A DNA stretch of 18,670 bases. Origin: Acidobacteriota bacterium (GTDB lineage Bacteria; Acidobacteriota; Terriglobia; Terriglobales; Acidobacteriaceae). This document shows positions 6,793 to 15,314 of the stretch, one piece after another; the first letter of the stretch is position 1; each line of letters opens with the position of its first letter. The position numbers and the translations under genes are program-made. Below the pieces are notes generated by a model. It searched no databases. It saw nothing but the letters and a program-made list of their open reading frames with translations, and was not told where the DNA came from. Location of the stretch: positions 1 through 18,670 of the forward strand of contig JAGWML010000031.1 in the NCBI GenBank assembly GCA_028873155.1, written 5' to 3'.

Positions 6793-7464
6793 ATGGGCAA
6801 TCTCGCCAGTGCGCTCACGCTCGAGCCGGAGGACGCGGCTTTCATCGCGGAGCTGCAGGCCGGTTCTGAAGAAGCGTTTGCGTGGCTCATCGCACGGTAT
6901 CATCAGCCGATTTACTCCCTTCTTGCCCGCACGATTCAGGACCGTGCGGACGCCGCCGATCTGACCCAGGAAGTCTTTGTGAAGGTCTTTCGCGGTGTCG
7001 GGTCCTTTCATGGCGAGTCTTCGCTGCGCACCTGGATCTACCGCATTGCCCTGCATGAGGCATCGAACCAGCGCCGCTGGTGGTTGCGCCATAAGCAGCA
7101 GGAAGTCACGATCGAACAAGAGGTTGCCGGGAACGGCGCCAGTTCGCCTGTGTTTCTCAAGGACCTGTTGCAGGATGAGTCGGAATCGCCGTTCGAGATG
7201 GCAGTGCATGCGGAAAACCGCGCGCGGGTCGAGACAGGCCTGAGCCATGTCCCCGAGCCTTTTCGTACGACGCTGATCCTGCGGGATATTGAAGGATTTG
7301 TGTACGAGGAAGTTGCCGAAATTCAAGGTGTGAATCTTGGCACCGTCAAATCAAGGCTTGCTCGGGGCCGGGCCTATCTCAAGGCACAGTTGTCCGCGGA
7401 CCGGCGAAACGACCTGGCCCATACAAACAAAGGATTGTCCATGGCCTTGGGAGAGGAGGCGTGA
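6793..7464 (+). CDS. ECF-family RNA polymerase sigma factor (RpoE-like)
   Basis: The 223-residue protein directs RNA polymerase to a specific promoter set in response to an envelope or stress signal. Region 2 spans about residues 25-95, with ARYHQPIYSLLARTIQDRADAADLTQEVFVKVF-like features and SSLRTWIYRIALHEASNQRR. An acidic linker follows, then region 4 at about 155-205 with VPEPFRTTLILRDIEGF and the DNA-binding helix NLGTVKSRLARGRAYLK. Both sigma domains are complete. AGGCGG lies 8 bases before the ATG at 6793; a TTG six codons earlier has no ribosome site. The stop overlaps the next gene (TGATG), which encodes a zinc-finger membrane protein of anti-sigma type, so the pair is co-translated. 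Confidence 0.93.
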   Translation: MGNLASALTLEPEDAAFIAELQAGSEEAFAWLIARYHQPIYSLLARTIQDRADAADLTQEVFVKVFRGVGSFHGESSLRTWIYRIALHEASNQRRWWLRHKQQEVTIEQEVAGNGASSPVFLKDLLQDESESPFEMAVHAENRARVETGLSHVPEPFRTTLILRDIEGFVYEEVAEIQGVNLGTVKSRLARGRAYLKAQLSADRRNDLAHTNKGLSMALGEEA

Positions 7465-8150
7465 TGAGCGACTGCATCTCTGTTCAGACTCGATTCTCAG
7501 AGTACCTCGACGGCCGGTTGACCGGAGGTGAGATGCGACGCATCGCGACCCATCTGGATTCCTGTCCGCGCTGCGAGTCGGAGTGGAATGCGCTCAAGCA
7601 GTCCCAATCTTCTCTCGCATCGCTCGGGCCAGTTCCTGAGCCGGACGATCTGGTGCTGCGCATCCGGGTGGCGATTAGCCAGGAGCGCGCTCGCCAGCAT
7701 AAACCTCTGCTTGATAGCTGGAGGCTGGCATGGAAGAACACCGTTGGCCCATTTGTCTTCCAGGCGACAGCAGGATTCGCGAGTGCCGTGCTCTTGCTGG
7801 GTTCAGTCACGCTCATGGTCGGCATGTTCGCGCAGCCTGAGACGGCCCAGGCCAAGGGCGATGAACCCCTGGGCAACGCCACAGCACCACGGCTGCTTTA
7901 TTTTGAGGGCGGCACGGGCAGCAGCGATGCGATCAAAAATCTGAGCGGCCCAGTCGTTGTGGAAGCCTATGTTAATGGCGAAGGCGAAGTCTACGATTAC
8001 AGAATCGTCTCCGGCCCCTCGGACGCAGCGACTCGGTCGCAGGTCGAGAACCTGCTCATGGCAGGCGTTTTTGCTCCGGCGCGCTTCTTCGGGCAGCCTG
8101 TTCGTGGACTGGCTGTGCTCTCCTTTGCCGGTGTGGCCGTGAGGGGCTGA
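7464..8150 (+). CDS. Zinc-finger transmembrane anti-sigma factor with TonB-like periplasmic domain
   Basis: This 228-residue protein probably holds the preceding sigma factor inactive at the inner membrane. The N-terminus has the ZAS pattern: C4, then H30-x3-C34-x2-C37 in ATHLDSCPRC. One membrane helix spans about residues 95-122 (FASAVLLLGSVTLMVGMFA). The outer part (about 158-226) contains VVVEAYVNGEGEVYDYRIVSG and FAPARFFGQPVRG, which resembles a TonB C-terminal fold (VNGxGxVxxxxVxSG). That fold could sense or contact an envelope partner; this is inferred from pattern only. GGAGG lies 4 bases before the ATG at 7464. A GTG one codon earlier lies too close to that site. The start overlaps the sigma-factor stop, which supports the regulator pair. 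Confidence 0.87.
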   Translation: MSDCISVQTRFSEYLDGRLTGGEMRRIATHLDSCPRCESEWNALKQSQSSLASLGPVPEPDDLVLRIRVAISQERARQHKPLLDSWRLAWKNTVGPFVFQATAGFASAVLLLGSVTLMVGMFAQPETAQAKGDEPLGNATAPRLLYFEGGTGSSDAIKNLSGPVVVEAYVNGEGEVYDYRIVSGPSDAATRSQVENLLMAGVFAPARFFGQPVRGLAVLSFAGVAVRG

Positions 8151-8220
8151 AGAGCCCCGCCAGCACTTTGCAGTTTGACCACGCTTCCGCGGCTTACTAG
8201 ACTTGCGGATAGGGTCATTC

Positions 8221-10038
8221 ATGTCTCTCAGATTCCTGTCGATTTTTGAGCGGTTTACAGCCAAAGCGCTGTCGGCCTGTTTTGTCCTCGGTCTTCTGGC
8301 GGGCTTTGCGGCCACCCCGTCATTTCCACAGGCTGCGGAAAGCACCTCCTCCAGCAGCAAAGTCGGCGAGCCTGGCCAGCCGGTGCAGCAGGAGAAGGCT
8401 CCGGTCACCCTTGACCCGGCGGGTCCTACCATCTCGCTCATTGCCTCCGAACCGGTCTTTATCATGGCAGCCGGCTTGAATGCCTGCGGCTATGACGAAG
8501 GCCTGAAAGACAGCGAGCCGTCCCGCCAGCACATTCGCGACGAGATGGGCCAGGCGCTCGCGAAGAGTGAAGACGCCAGGACCAAGCGCGACCGCCTGTG
8601 TCTGTTTATCGCCCAGCACAGGATGACGGGCACGGTGCGCGACATCTCGCAGTACATCTCGCTGGCGCTCTATCTCAGCCCTCCACCGGAACTGGAGACG
8701 ACTGTTGAGCTGACGCAGATGCCACCGGACTCGACGGCCGTGGTTGAGGTCGTGCCGCTGTTGAAGGACTTCGCGCAGGCCGTCGACCTGCACGGCATCT
8801 GGCTGACAACGCGTCACATCTATGACGAGCAGATTGACGCGCTGCACGATCCTCTTTCAAAGATGATCGTTTCAACCAATCTCTACCTCAAAATGCCTGC
8901 TTCCACCTACAGTGGACGTCGCTTCATCGTGGTGGTCGAGGACCAGATCTCGCCGGGACTGGTAAACGCGCGCGTCTACGGAACGGAATACGTGGTGGTT
9001 GTGTCGCCCTCGTCCAACGGCCAGATCCGGATGTCCGATGTCCGCCACACCTATCTGCACTACATCATCGAGCCTCTGCTCTATATCCGAGCCACTGCGG
9101 TCGATCGGACGCAGCCTGTATTGAAAGAGATTCGCGACGCTCCTCTGCCTTTCGTCTTCCGCTCCAACACAGTGGCCCTCACCGTGGAGTGCCTCATCAA
9201 AGCGATTGAGGCGCGGACCATGGATACGGCGGTGCCGGTCTATCGAATTCCGCCCGACGTCGACCGCTCTGCTCTCCCACGCTACGAACGCGAACTGCAG
9301 CAGTATAAGGACACGGTCGAGGCAGTGCGTGTCGCCGCGGTTCACCATGACATGAAGCAGGGCTACGTCCTGACGCAGTACTTTTACGAGCAACTCCTGC
9401 AGTTTGAGAAGCAGCCCGCTGGAATCGGTGACACCATCGGAGAAATGGTCTACAGCATGGACGTGGATCAGCAGATTCATCGCGCCCGGCAGCTGGACTT
9501 TGACGCCAGTGCCGACGACGACGTGCTGCAGCATCCCAGGCGCGCGGAACTGAGCGGACTCGATTTGGCCGAGGCACGCATTCAGGCCGGAGACTCCGCT
9601 GGCGCGGCAAAGCTCGCTCAACAGGCGCTGGCGGAGCCTTCCGCTTCGTCCGGCTCCACGAACGACGAGGCGCGAGCGCACTTCATCCTCGCCCGGGTCG
9701 AGATTCTCAAAGGCAATCCGGGGCAGGCCATCGAGGACTTCCAAAAGACGATTGCGATGGGCAAGGAGCCGCGCCTGCTCGCCTGGTCGCACATTTACCT
9801 GGGCCGGATGCTCGATCTGGATTGCAAGCGTGAGCAGGCTGTGGCGGAATACCAGCAGGCTCTGGCGGTCCGCGATGGCCAGCAGGACACGCGGCTTGCG
9901 GCGGAGCGCGGAGTCCGTTCGGCGTACGCGATTCCGGGTCATAGCTGTGAAGACGATGCCGCAGATGATTCCTCCGATGTCGCGCCCAAAGGAGGCCAAC
10001 CGGGCACGGGCGGCTCCGCGCCGAAATCAAAGCCGTGA
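8221..10038 (+). CDS. Secreted TPR protein with unrecognised N-terminal domain
   Basis: The 605-residue product starts MSLRFLSIFERFTAKALSAC and has a signal peptide ending near residue 38, so it is exported. Residues 75-440 form a domain I do not recognise. It contains VRHTYLHYIIEP, where H276, H280 and E284 sit at zincin-like spacing (HxxxH, then E), but the catalytic Glu of HExxH is replaced by Thr. Residues about 447-560 form tetratricopeptide-type helix pairs (SGLDLAEARIQAGDSAGAAK; ARAHFILARVEILKGNPGQA; AWSHIYLGRMLDLDCKREQA), a protein-binding scaffold. The C-terminal 30 residues are Gly/Pro/Ser-rich. The ATG at 8221 follows ATAGGG by about 8 bases; a TTG at 8203 is less likely. It lies 70 bases after the anti-sigma gene and 9 bases before rnc. 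The function is unknown. Confidence 0.8.
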   Translation: MSLRFLSIFERFTAKALSACFVLGLLAGFAATPSFPQAAESTSSSSKVGEPGQPVQQEKAPVTLDPAGPTISLIASEPVFIMAAGLNACGYDEGLKDSEPSRQHIRDEMGQALAKSEDARTKRDRLCLFIAQHRMTGTVRDISQYISLALYLSPPPELETTVELTQMPPDSTAVVEVVPLLKDFAQAVDLHGIWLTTRHIYDEQIDALHDPLSKMIVSTNLYLKMPASTYSGRRFIVVVEDQISPGLVNARVYGTEYVVVVSPSSNGQIRMSDVRHTYLHYIIEPLLYIRATAVDRTQPVLKEIRDAPLPFVFRSNTVALTVECLIKAIEARTMDTAVPVYRIPPDVDRSALPRYERELQQYKDTVEAVRVAAVHHDMKQGYVLTQYFYEQLLQFEKQPAGIGDTIGEMVYSMDVDQQIHRARQLDFDASADDDVLQHPRRAELSGLDLAEARIQAGDSAGAAKLAQQALAEPSASSGSTNDEARAHFILARVEILKGNPGQAIEDFQKTIAMGKEPRLLAWSHIYLGRMLDLDCKREQAVAEYQQALAVRDGQQDTRLAAERGVRSAYAIPGHSCEDDAADDSSDVAPKGGQPGTGGSAPKSKP

Positions 10039-10047
10039 GGTGTCCCT

Positions 10048-10980
10048 GTGGCTCGGCGTCCGTCCAACGGAGTGAAAGTGTCGCCGGCCTGCCGGGCCGA
10101 ACGCATTGAAAAAACGCACGGCGATTTCCTCATCGTGAACGCAGAAGGGGACAGGAAACCAGTGGAGGCCGGACGAATCGAACTGGAGGATGCACTCGGA
10201 CATCGCTTCGCCGAGCCTGCGCTGCTCGTCCGCGCGCTGACCCACCGCTCGCTCGCCAATCAGAAGGCGCAGGAGTCAGCCGGTAAAGAGATCTCTGCGC
10301 TTGAGGACAACGAGCGGCTCGAGTTCCTGGGCGATGCGGTTCTGGGTCTTGTGGTGGGCGAGATTCTCTTTCGCCTGCATCCCGATTGGCAGGAGGGCGA
10401 GTTGACCAGGGTCCGCGCGCAGCTGGTCAGCCGCGACCATATGGCCGAGGTTGCCAATCGAATTCAGCTTGGCAGCCACCTGCTTCTCAGCCGCGGAGAG
10501 GATCGCAGCGGCCTGCGCCGCAAGAGCACGGTGCTTTCCAACGCGATGGAAGCGGTGATTGGCGCGCTCTTTCTGGACGCCGGCCTTGATCCAGTGAGGT
10601 GGTTTGTCCGCGCTCGCGTGATGGGCGAGACGGCCGACCAGTTGGCCGAACAGTTGCGCTCTGGGCAGGCTCTCGGCAACTTCAAGTCCGCCTTGCAGGA
10701 GCATCTGCAAAGCACGCACGCAGGCACGCCCATCTATGTACTGAAAAGCGAGAGCGGGCCGGATCACCGCAAGCGATTCCTCGTGGAGGTGCATTTACGG
10801 CCTGCCGGGGGGGAAGCTGGAAAGTTGCTGGCGCGTGGATCCGGTGGCACAAAGAAGCATGCGGAGCAGGAAGCTGCTCGGCGAGCGCTCTCGCGGATGC
10901 GAGGTGCCGGGGCGGAGGCGCGCACACACCACACGGCAGGAGGCGAGAAAACAGGAGCCGGCAAGAAGGAGACGCGATGA
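10048..10980 (+). CDS. rnc: Ribonuclease III
   Basis: RNase III cuts double-stranded RNA in rRNA maturation and mRNA turnover. The catalytic domain has the signature NERLEFLGDAVLG with E89, E92 and D96, then SNAMEAVIGALFLDAG with E168. The dsRNA-binding domain spans about 210-284 (NFKSALQEHLQ ... GTKKHAEQEAARRALSRM). The residue that is Asp107 in the Aquifex enzyme is Asn (N165) here; E168, the key metal ligand, is kept. The start is a GTG with GAGGTG 5 bases upstream, overlapping the end of the TPR gene. This gives an N-terminal extension of about 40 residues over compact homologues, so a later start cannot be excluded. The C-terminus also has a basic, Gly-rich tail of about 25 residues. The stop overlaps the lepB start (ATGA); rnc and lepB are neighbours in many bacteria. 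Confidence 0.93.
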   Translation: MARRPSNGVKVSPACRAERIEKTHGDFLIVNAEGDRKPVEAGRIELEDALGHRFAEPALLVRALTHRSLANQKAQESAGKEISALEDNERLEFLGDAVLGLVVGEILFRLHPDWQEGELTRVRAQLVSRDHMAEVANRIQLGSHLLLSRGEDRSGLRRKSTVLSNAMEAVIGALFLDAGLDPVRWFVRARVMGETADQLAEQLRSGQALGNFKSALQEHLQSTHAGTPIYVLKSESGPDHRKRFLVEVHLRPAGGEAGKLLARGSGGTKKHAEQEAARRALSRMRGAGAEARTHHTAGGEKTGAGKKETR

Positions 10981-11759
10981 CCGCGTCACGTGACTCCGGC
11001 GGACCACAGGGGCGGCCGTCGTCCCACGGCCTTCCTCCGCTAACCGAGGCGCTCACTTCGCTGCTGCGCACGCTCGTTGTGGCTTTGTTCATCCTTACGT
11101 TTCTCTTGCAGCCTTTTCTCATTCCCTCTGAAAGTATGGAGAGGACGCTTCTGGTCGGCGATTTTCTCCTCGTCAACAAGCAGACCTTTGCTCCCGCAGG
11201 CAGTGCCGCCAATCCGGGGCGTTGGCTTTTGCCCCACCGTCCCGTGGAGCGCGGCGACATCGTTGTCTTCCATCACTCGATGCCGGACTACCTCATCAAG
11301 CGAGTGGTGGGCCTGCCCGGTGACCGGATTCGCTTGGATGGCCAGCAGGTCATCGTGAATGGCGTTTCGCTTCAGGAGCCATACGCCGTCTTTGAGCCCG
11401 CTCCGGAGAATCAGTTCCGCGACAACTTTCCCTCCAAAATGTACACCGATCCAAACGTAGACCCGACCTGGTGGCTTGCTCTGCAGCATCTCACGCAGAA
11501 CGGTGACCTGGTGGTGCCCCCCGATCAGTTCTTCGTGCTCGGCGACAATCGCAATCACAGCAAAGACTCGCGCTACTGGGGGCTTGTCCCGCGCGATGCC
11601 ATTATGGCAAGGCCCATTGTCATCTACTTCTCACTGCGCCGCCCCTCGGCGACAGATGCGGCAGACGGCGAAAATGATAGACTCGGACACGGCACAGGAC
11701 TCGTTGCGCGGCTGACTGCTTTTGCCCGTTGGGAGCGCATTTTTCAGACCGTTCACTGA
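10977..11759 (+). CDS. lepB: Type I signal peptidase (first copy)
   Basis: This inner-membrane serine protease removes signal peptides from exported proteins. The 260-residue protein has one membrane helix at about 29-48 (RTLVVALFILTFLLQPFLI), then the catalytic Ser53 in IPSESMERTLLVGD. The general base is Lys108 in YLIKRVVGLPGDRI, and the C-terminal box is FVLGDNRNHSKDSRYWGLV. These are the boxes B to E of family S26. A Pro/Gly-rich cytoplasmic tail precedes the helix. AAGGAG lies 5 bases before the ATG, which overlaps the rnc stop. A paralogue follows 53 bases downstream. The frame is open far upstream inside rnc, but that part is rnc read in another frame. Confidence 0.93.
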   Translation: MTASRDSGGPQGRPSSHGLPPLTEALTSLLRTLVVALFILTFLLQPFLIPSESMERTLLVGDFLLVNKQTFAPAGSAANPGRWLLPHRPVERGDIVVFHHSMPDYLIKRVVGLPGDRIRLDGQQVIVNGVSLQEPYAVFEPAPENQFRDNFPSKMYTDPNVDPTWWLALQHLTQNGDLVVPPDQFFVLGDNRNHSKDSRYWGLVPRDAIMARPIVIYFSLRRPSATDAADGENDRLGHGTGLVARLTAFARWERIFQTVH

Positions 11760-11812
11760 GCTTGATCCGAGTCTGCGGTCCCAACCTGCTCCTCAAGTGC
11801 TTTCAGAGTGGA

Positions 11813-12649
11813 ATGATGAAAGAAGTCACAGCGAAGAAGACCGCATCCCGCACGGCAACTGTCCCCGAACCCGCCGAATCTGCGCAGGCACACGTCGAAG
11901 AGACGCCCTTTGAAGCTCTTGCCGGCATCTGCCACGTGCTGGTCATCGGCCTTTTCATCCTCACCTTTCTCGCGCAGAACTTCGTCATTCCGTCCGGCTC
12001 GATGGAAAATACGCTGCTGGTGGGCGATCACCTGCTGGTCGATCGCATCACTTTGGCTCCTCCCGCGAAGTGGATGCCACTGGTTCGCTATCGAGAGCCG
12101 AAGCGCGGCGACGTGGTCGTGTTTCTGAAGCCTGTACCGGATCTGGATGCCAACGGACAGCCGCAGTACCTGTTTCTCGTCAAGCGACTCGTCGCGATTC
12201 CCGGCGATCACATTCACCTGCGGGATGGCGTGCCGATCATCAATGGCGTGGCCCAGAATGAACCCCATGCGCAGCCCACCACGCCGGATAATTATCGCGA
12301 GTATCTCGATGACTTTCCTGCGGTCCCAATGACTCCGGATATGGGCGCGACCGAAGCATGGTCTGTAGCCATGCCCGGCCTCATTCAAGGCGCAGATCTG
12401 GTTGTTCCGCCCGGCATGTACTTTATGATGGGTGACAATCGCCACAACAGCCTCGACTCCCGGTACTGGGGATTTGTTCCGCGGGCCAACATCGTGGGCC
12501 GGCCCATGTTTAATTACTGGTCCTTCCAGACACCTGAAAGCGAGTATGAGAGGACAGGGCTGGCCAGCAATGTCGCCTGGCTGGCACATGTGGCCCTGCA
12601 TTTCTTTACGGGAACACGCTGGGACCGCACACTCCATGTCATCCGTTGA
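11813..12649 (+). CDS. lepB: Type I signal peptidase (second, divergent copy)
   Basis: A second complete S26 signal peptidase of 278 residues. It has a membrane helix at about 37-57 (LAGICHVLVIGLFILTFLAQ), Ser63 in IPSGSMENTLLVGD and Lys124 in FLVKRLVAIPGDHI. The C-terminal box is FMMGDNRHNSLDSRYWGFV. All catalytic residues are present, so it should be active. It shares the core boxes with its neighbour but differs elsewhere, including a longer N-terminal tail rich in Ala, Glu and Thr and a longer segment between boxes. This suggests an old duplication with different substrate preference. The start could be either of two adjacent ATGs (11813 or 11816), preceded only by a weak GAGTGGA. A further in-frame TTG at 11729 overlaps the first lepB and is less likely. 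Confidence 0.9.
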   Translation: MMKEVTAKKTASRTATVPEPAESAQAHVEETPFEALAGICHVLVIGLFILTFLAQNFVIPSGSMENTLLVGDHLLVDRITLAPPAKWMPLVRYREPKRGDVVVFLKPVPDLDANGQPQYLFLVKRLVAIPGDHIHLRDGVPIINGVAQNEPHAQPTTPDNYREYLDDFPAVPMTPDMGATEAWSVAMPGLIQGADLVVPPGMYFMMGDNRHNSLDSRYWGFVPRANIVGRPMFNYWSFQTPESEYERTGLASNVAWLAHVALHFFTGTRWDRTLHVIR

Positions 12650-12680
12650 GCCAGCAACCCGGCAAAGAAGATTACGATAG

Positions 12681-15284
12681 ATGAGCATGACGGACCAGGG
12701 GAAGCGGGCGTGGTGGAGCAGAAAACGGGTTGTTTTTGCCGCGGCGGTGATCGCGTTGCTGCTCGCTGGCTTGCTCGTTCCTCCATGGGTCAGCGTCAGC
12801 CGTTATCAAACCCGCATAGCGCAACTCATCTCCGCCTCGCTGGGCCGGCCGGTGAGGCTCTCCTCTGTGCAACTCAGGCTCTTGCCGCGGCCGGGCTTTG
12901 TGCTGACGGATTTGACGGTTGCCGAAGATCCCGCCTACGGCGCTGAGCCGGTCCTGCATGCGAACAGCGTAACCGCGGACATTCGCCTGCTCTCGCTCTG
13001 GCGCGGACGTCTTGAGATCAGCCGTATCAGCGTGGATGAGGCCAGCCTGAATCTGGTCCGATCATCTTCAGGGCGATGGAACATCAATGAGCTCTTCCGC
13101 ACCGCAGCGCAGGCACATGGCGGCCCGAAGGCCGAGGGCAGGCCGTTACCCTATCTTGAAGCGACCGAGTCGCGCATCAACATCAAAAACGGTCTGGAAA
13201 AGCTTCCCTATTCATTGGTCAACGCCGACATCGATCTGTGGCAGGACAGGCCCGGCGAATGGCGCATCCGCCTGCGCGGCCAGCCCGCCCGGACAGATGT
13301 AAGCCTCGACCTGGCCGATACCGGAATCCTTCGCGTGGAAGGCCGCGTGGGGCAGTCTCAGCAGCTTCGCCAGATGCCCATCCACCTGGAGATGGACTGG
13401 CGCGATGCGCAGCTTGGACAGTTGAGCCGCCTCGTGCTGGGCTCTGATCCGGGGTGGCGCGGGGACCTGCGCGGCGATCTTCAGCTTGACGGGTCGGCTG
13501 AGTCTGCCAACGTGCAGACGAGGCTGCGCGCCACCGGCGTGCATCGCGCGGAGTTTGCACCCTCCACTCCGCTTGACTTTGATGCGAACTGCAGCTTCGT
13601 CTCCCACTACTCCGCGCGTTCCATCGAGAAGCTGGCGTGCGATTCCCCTCTTGGCGAGGGCCGGGTGCATGTGAGCGGCGCCTTGCAGTCCACTGCTGCG
13701 CAACAGCTCCAAATCCAGTTGCAGCGTATTCCTGCGCAGGCTGCACTCGACTTGCTGCGAACTCTGCGCAACGGCATGGATGAGAGCCTGCAGGCCGCGG
13801 GATCGATCAATGGAGAGCTGGCCTACACTGCCGGCAATATCCCAGGCCCCGTTCCGCAGCTTCCCGTAAAGCCCGCGCCATCCCGCAGCAGAAGGCGAGG
13901 GAATCCGCACAAGACAGTACCAGCGAATGCGGCTCCCGCCCCGCTGCTGGCAGGCAGCCTGACGGTGGACGGGCTCAAACTGACCGGCAATGCGCTCAAG
14001 CAGCCCATCGAGGTCAGTACAGTCGTGCTGGACGCCGGCGCAACTGCGTCGGGAGAGGCGGCGTTGACCGCATCGATTCCCCTGCCCGCAGGCGGCGAAT
14101 CTCCGCTCAACTTCGACATGACCCTCTCCCGTGGCGGGTATGCAATATCGCTCCAGGGTCCGGGTGCTTTTGCTCGTTTGAAGGAGATGGCTCAGACTGT
14201 CGGCACTGACCAGTTCGCAATTCTGAACAATATGGCTGGTGATCCCGCAATGCTTGATCTGCATGCATCCGGACCCTGGATGTCTGCCGAGGAGTCGCGT
14301 CCTGGCTTTGCGTCTTCCGCCGACCAGGACGCTGCCGATGCGTCCAGTTCTGCCGCTGCGAATCCGCAGAAGGATCAGATTCTCGGCACGATGACCCTGC
14401 GCAATGCAAACTGGAAGGCCGATCAACTTGCCGGCCCTGTCGAGATTGCGCAGGCTACCATCCACTTCAATCCCGGCGGTTGGGTAGTGGATTCGGTGGA
14501 ATTTGTTTACGGACCGCTGAAGGGAACCGGCGACCTGAAGATCACGCAAACCTGTGCCGAGAGGCAGGATTGCCGTCCGGTGCTGCATCTCGACTTTGAT
14601 ACGTTGAATGCCGCAACCGTGCAGGCCGCGTTGCTCGGGGCGCGCAAGCAGGGCAGCGCGCTGTCTGATCTCATCGCGCGATGGACCTCCGCGAGCGCGA
14701 CGCCGTGGCCGCAAGTGCGCGTATTTGTTCAGGCAAATGAAATGGACATCGGACCGGTGCAGCTGCAAAAAGCGCGCATCGAACTCCATATCGAGCGCAC
14801 CTCTGTGGATGTTGCCAGCATTGATTCGGGTCTCTTTGGTGGCCAATTCCATGCCTCAGGCACGGTCACGCAAGGGGATAAGCCGAAATACGCGATGGAG
14901 GGCAGTCTGGAGGGCGCCAACGCGGGATCGGTGTGCAGATTTCTCGGACTCCGCTGCACAGGAAGTTCGTTTGCGGCCAACGGAACCGCGGAGTTGACTG
15001 GGTTTTCAGGTGCGGACCTTGCCTCCACCGCCAAGGGCTCGCTTCGCTTTGATTGGCGGCGCGGCGCTGTGTCAGCTGGTGCGGCTCAGGTTCCGGCAGG
15101 TCTCGAGCGATTCACCCAATGGACGGGCGACGCAACGATCGCGCAAGGAGCTGTCGTGCTTGGTGTGAATCACGTCACGGAGGGCAGGCAATCGGCATCC
15201 ATCGCCGCATCGATTCCTCTGTCCGATCCGCCGCACATTCGATTCATCGAGAAGCAGCCTCAGGTCGCAGACGCAAAGCACTGA
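12681..15284 (+). CDS. AsmA-like envelope protein
   Basis: The 867-residue protein has a basic N-terminus, one membrane anchor at about residues 17-36 (VVFAAAVIALLLAGLLVPPW) and an AsmA-type start (RYQTRIAQLISASLGRPVRLSSVQLRLLP, about 41-70). Long beta-rich repeats follow. The last part (LGLRCTGSSFAANGTAELTG ... AKGSLRFDWRRG, about 752-800) is also AsmA-like. Family members are thought to form bridge-like grooves in the periplasm for lipid transport or outer-membrane assembly. A basic, Pro/Arg-rich linker lies at about 393-410. TACGAT ends 8 bases before a second in-frame ATG at 12687, so the true start may be two codons later. It lies 31 bases downstream of the second lepB. The exact lipid role is not known. 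Confidence 0.85.
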   Translation: MSMTDQGKRAWWSRKRVVFAAAVIALLLAGLLVPPWVSVSRYQTRIAQLISASLGRPVRLSSVQLRLLPRPGFVLTDLTVAEDPAYGAEPVLHANSVTADIRLLSLWRGRLEISRISVDEASLNLVRSSSGRWNINELFRTAAQAHGGPKAEGRPLPYLEATESRINIKNGLEKLPYSLVNADIDLWQDRPGEWRIRLRGQPARTDVSLDLADTGILRVEGRVGQSQQLRQMPIHLEMDWRDAQLGQLSRLVLGSDPGWRGDLRGDLQLDGSAESANVQTRLRATGVHRAEFAPSTPLDFDANCSFVSHYSARSIEKLACDSPLGEGRVHVSGALQSTAAQQLQIQLQRIPAQAALDLLRTLRNGMDESLQAAGSINGELAYTAGNIPGPVPQLPVKPAPSRSRRRGNPHKTVPANAAPAPLLAGSLTVDGLKLTGNALKQPIEVSTVVLDAGATASGEAALTASIPLPAGGESPLNFDMTLSRGGYAISLQGPGAFARLKEMAQTVGTDQFAILNNMAGDPAMLDLHASGPWMSAEESRPGFASSADQDAADASSSAAANPQKDQILGTMTLRNANWKADQLAGPVEIAQATIHFNPGGWVVDSVEFVYGPLKGTGDLKITQTCAERQDCRPVLHLDFDTLNAATVQAALLGARKQGSALSDLIARWTSASATPWPQVRVFVQANEMDIGPVQLQKARIELHIERTSVDVASIDSGLFGGQFHASGTVTQGDKPKYAMEGSLEGANAGSVCRFLGLRCTGSSFAANGTAELTGFSGADLASTAKGSLRFDWRRGAVSAGAAQVPAGLERFTQWTGDATIAQGAVVLGVNHVTEGRQSASIAASIPLSDPPHIRFIEKQPQVADAKH

Positions 15285-15308
15285 CGCGGCGCACCCTGCC
15301 GATACAAT
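15281..15308 (+). promoter_or_regulatory. Promoter of the HAD phosphatase gene (CTGACG, 16 bases, TACAAT)
   Basis: CTGACG (15281-15286) and TACAAT (15303-15308) are separated by 16 bases, a good sigma-70 layout with 4/6 and 5/6 matches. The -10 box ends 6 bases before the ATG, so the mRNA would begin at or beside the start codon (leaderless). The -35 box overlaps the end of the AsmA-like gene. Confidence 0.5.
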
Positions 15309-15314
15309 GAAGGC

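Noticed and set aside
8872..9999. A 375-codon open frame on the minus strand opposite the TPR gene
   Set aside because: No motif or ribosome site was seen. The plus-strand frame has a signal peptide and TPR helices.
11729..11812. An earlier TTG start for the second lepB, overlapping the first
   Set aside because: It has no ribosome site, and the added residues lie inside the end of the first lepB. Two ATGs at 11813 and 11816 fit better.
13212..14852. A 546-codon open frame on the minus strand opposite the AsmA-like gene
   Set aside because: It has no recognisable domains, an Arg/Gly/His-rich composition typical of antisense frames in GC-rich DNA, and lies entirely opposite a convincing gene.
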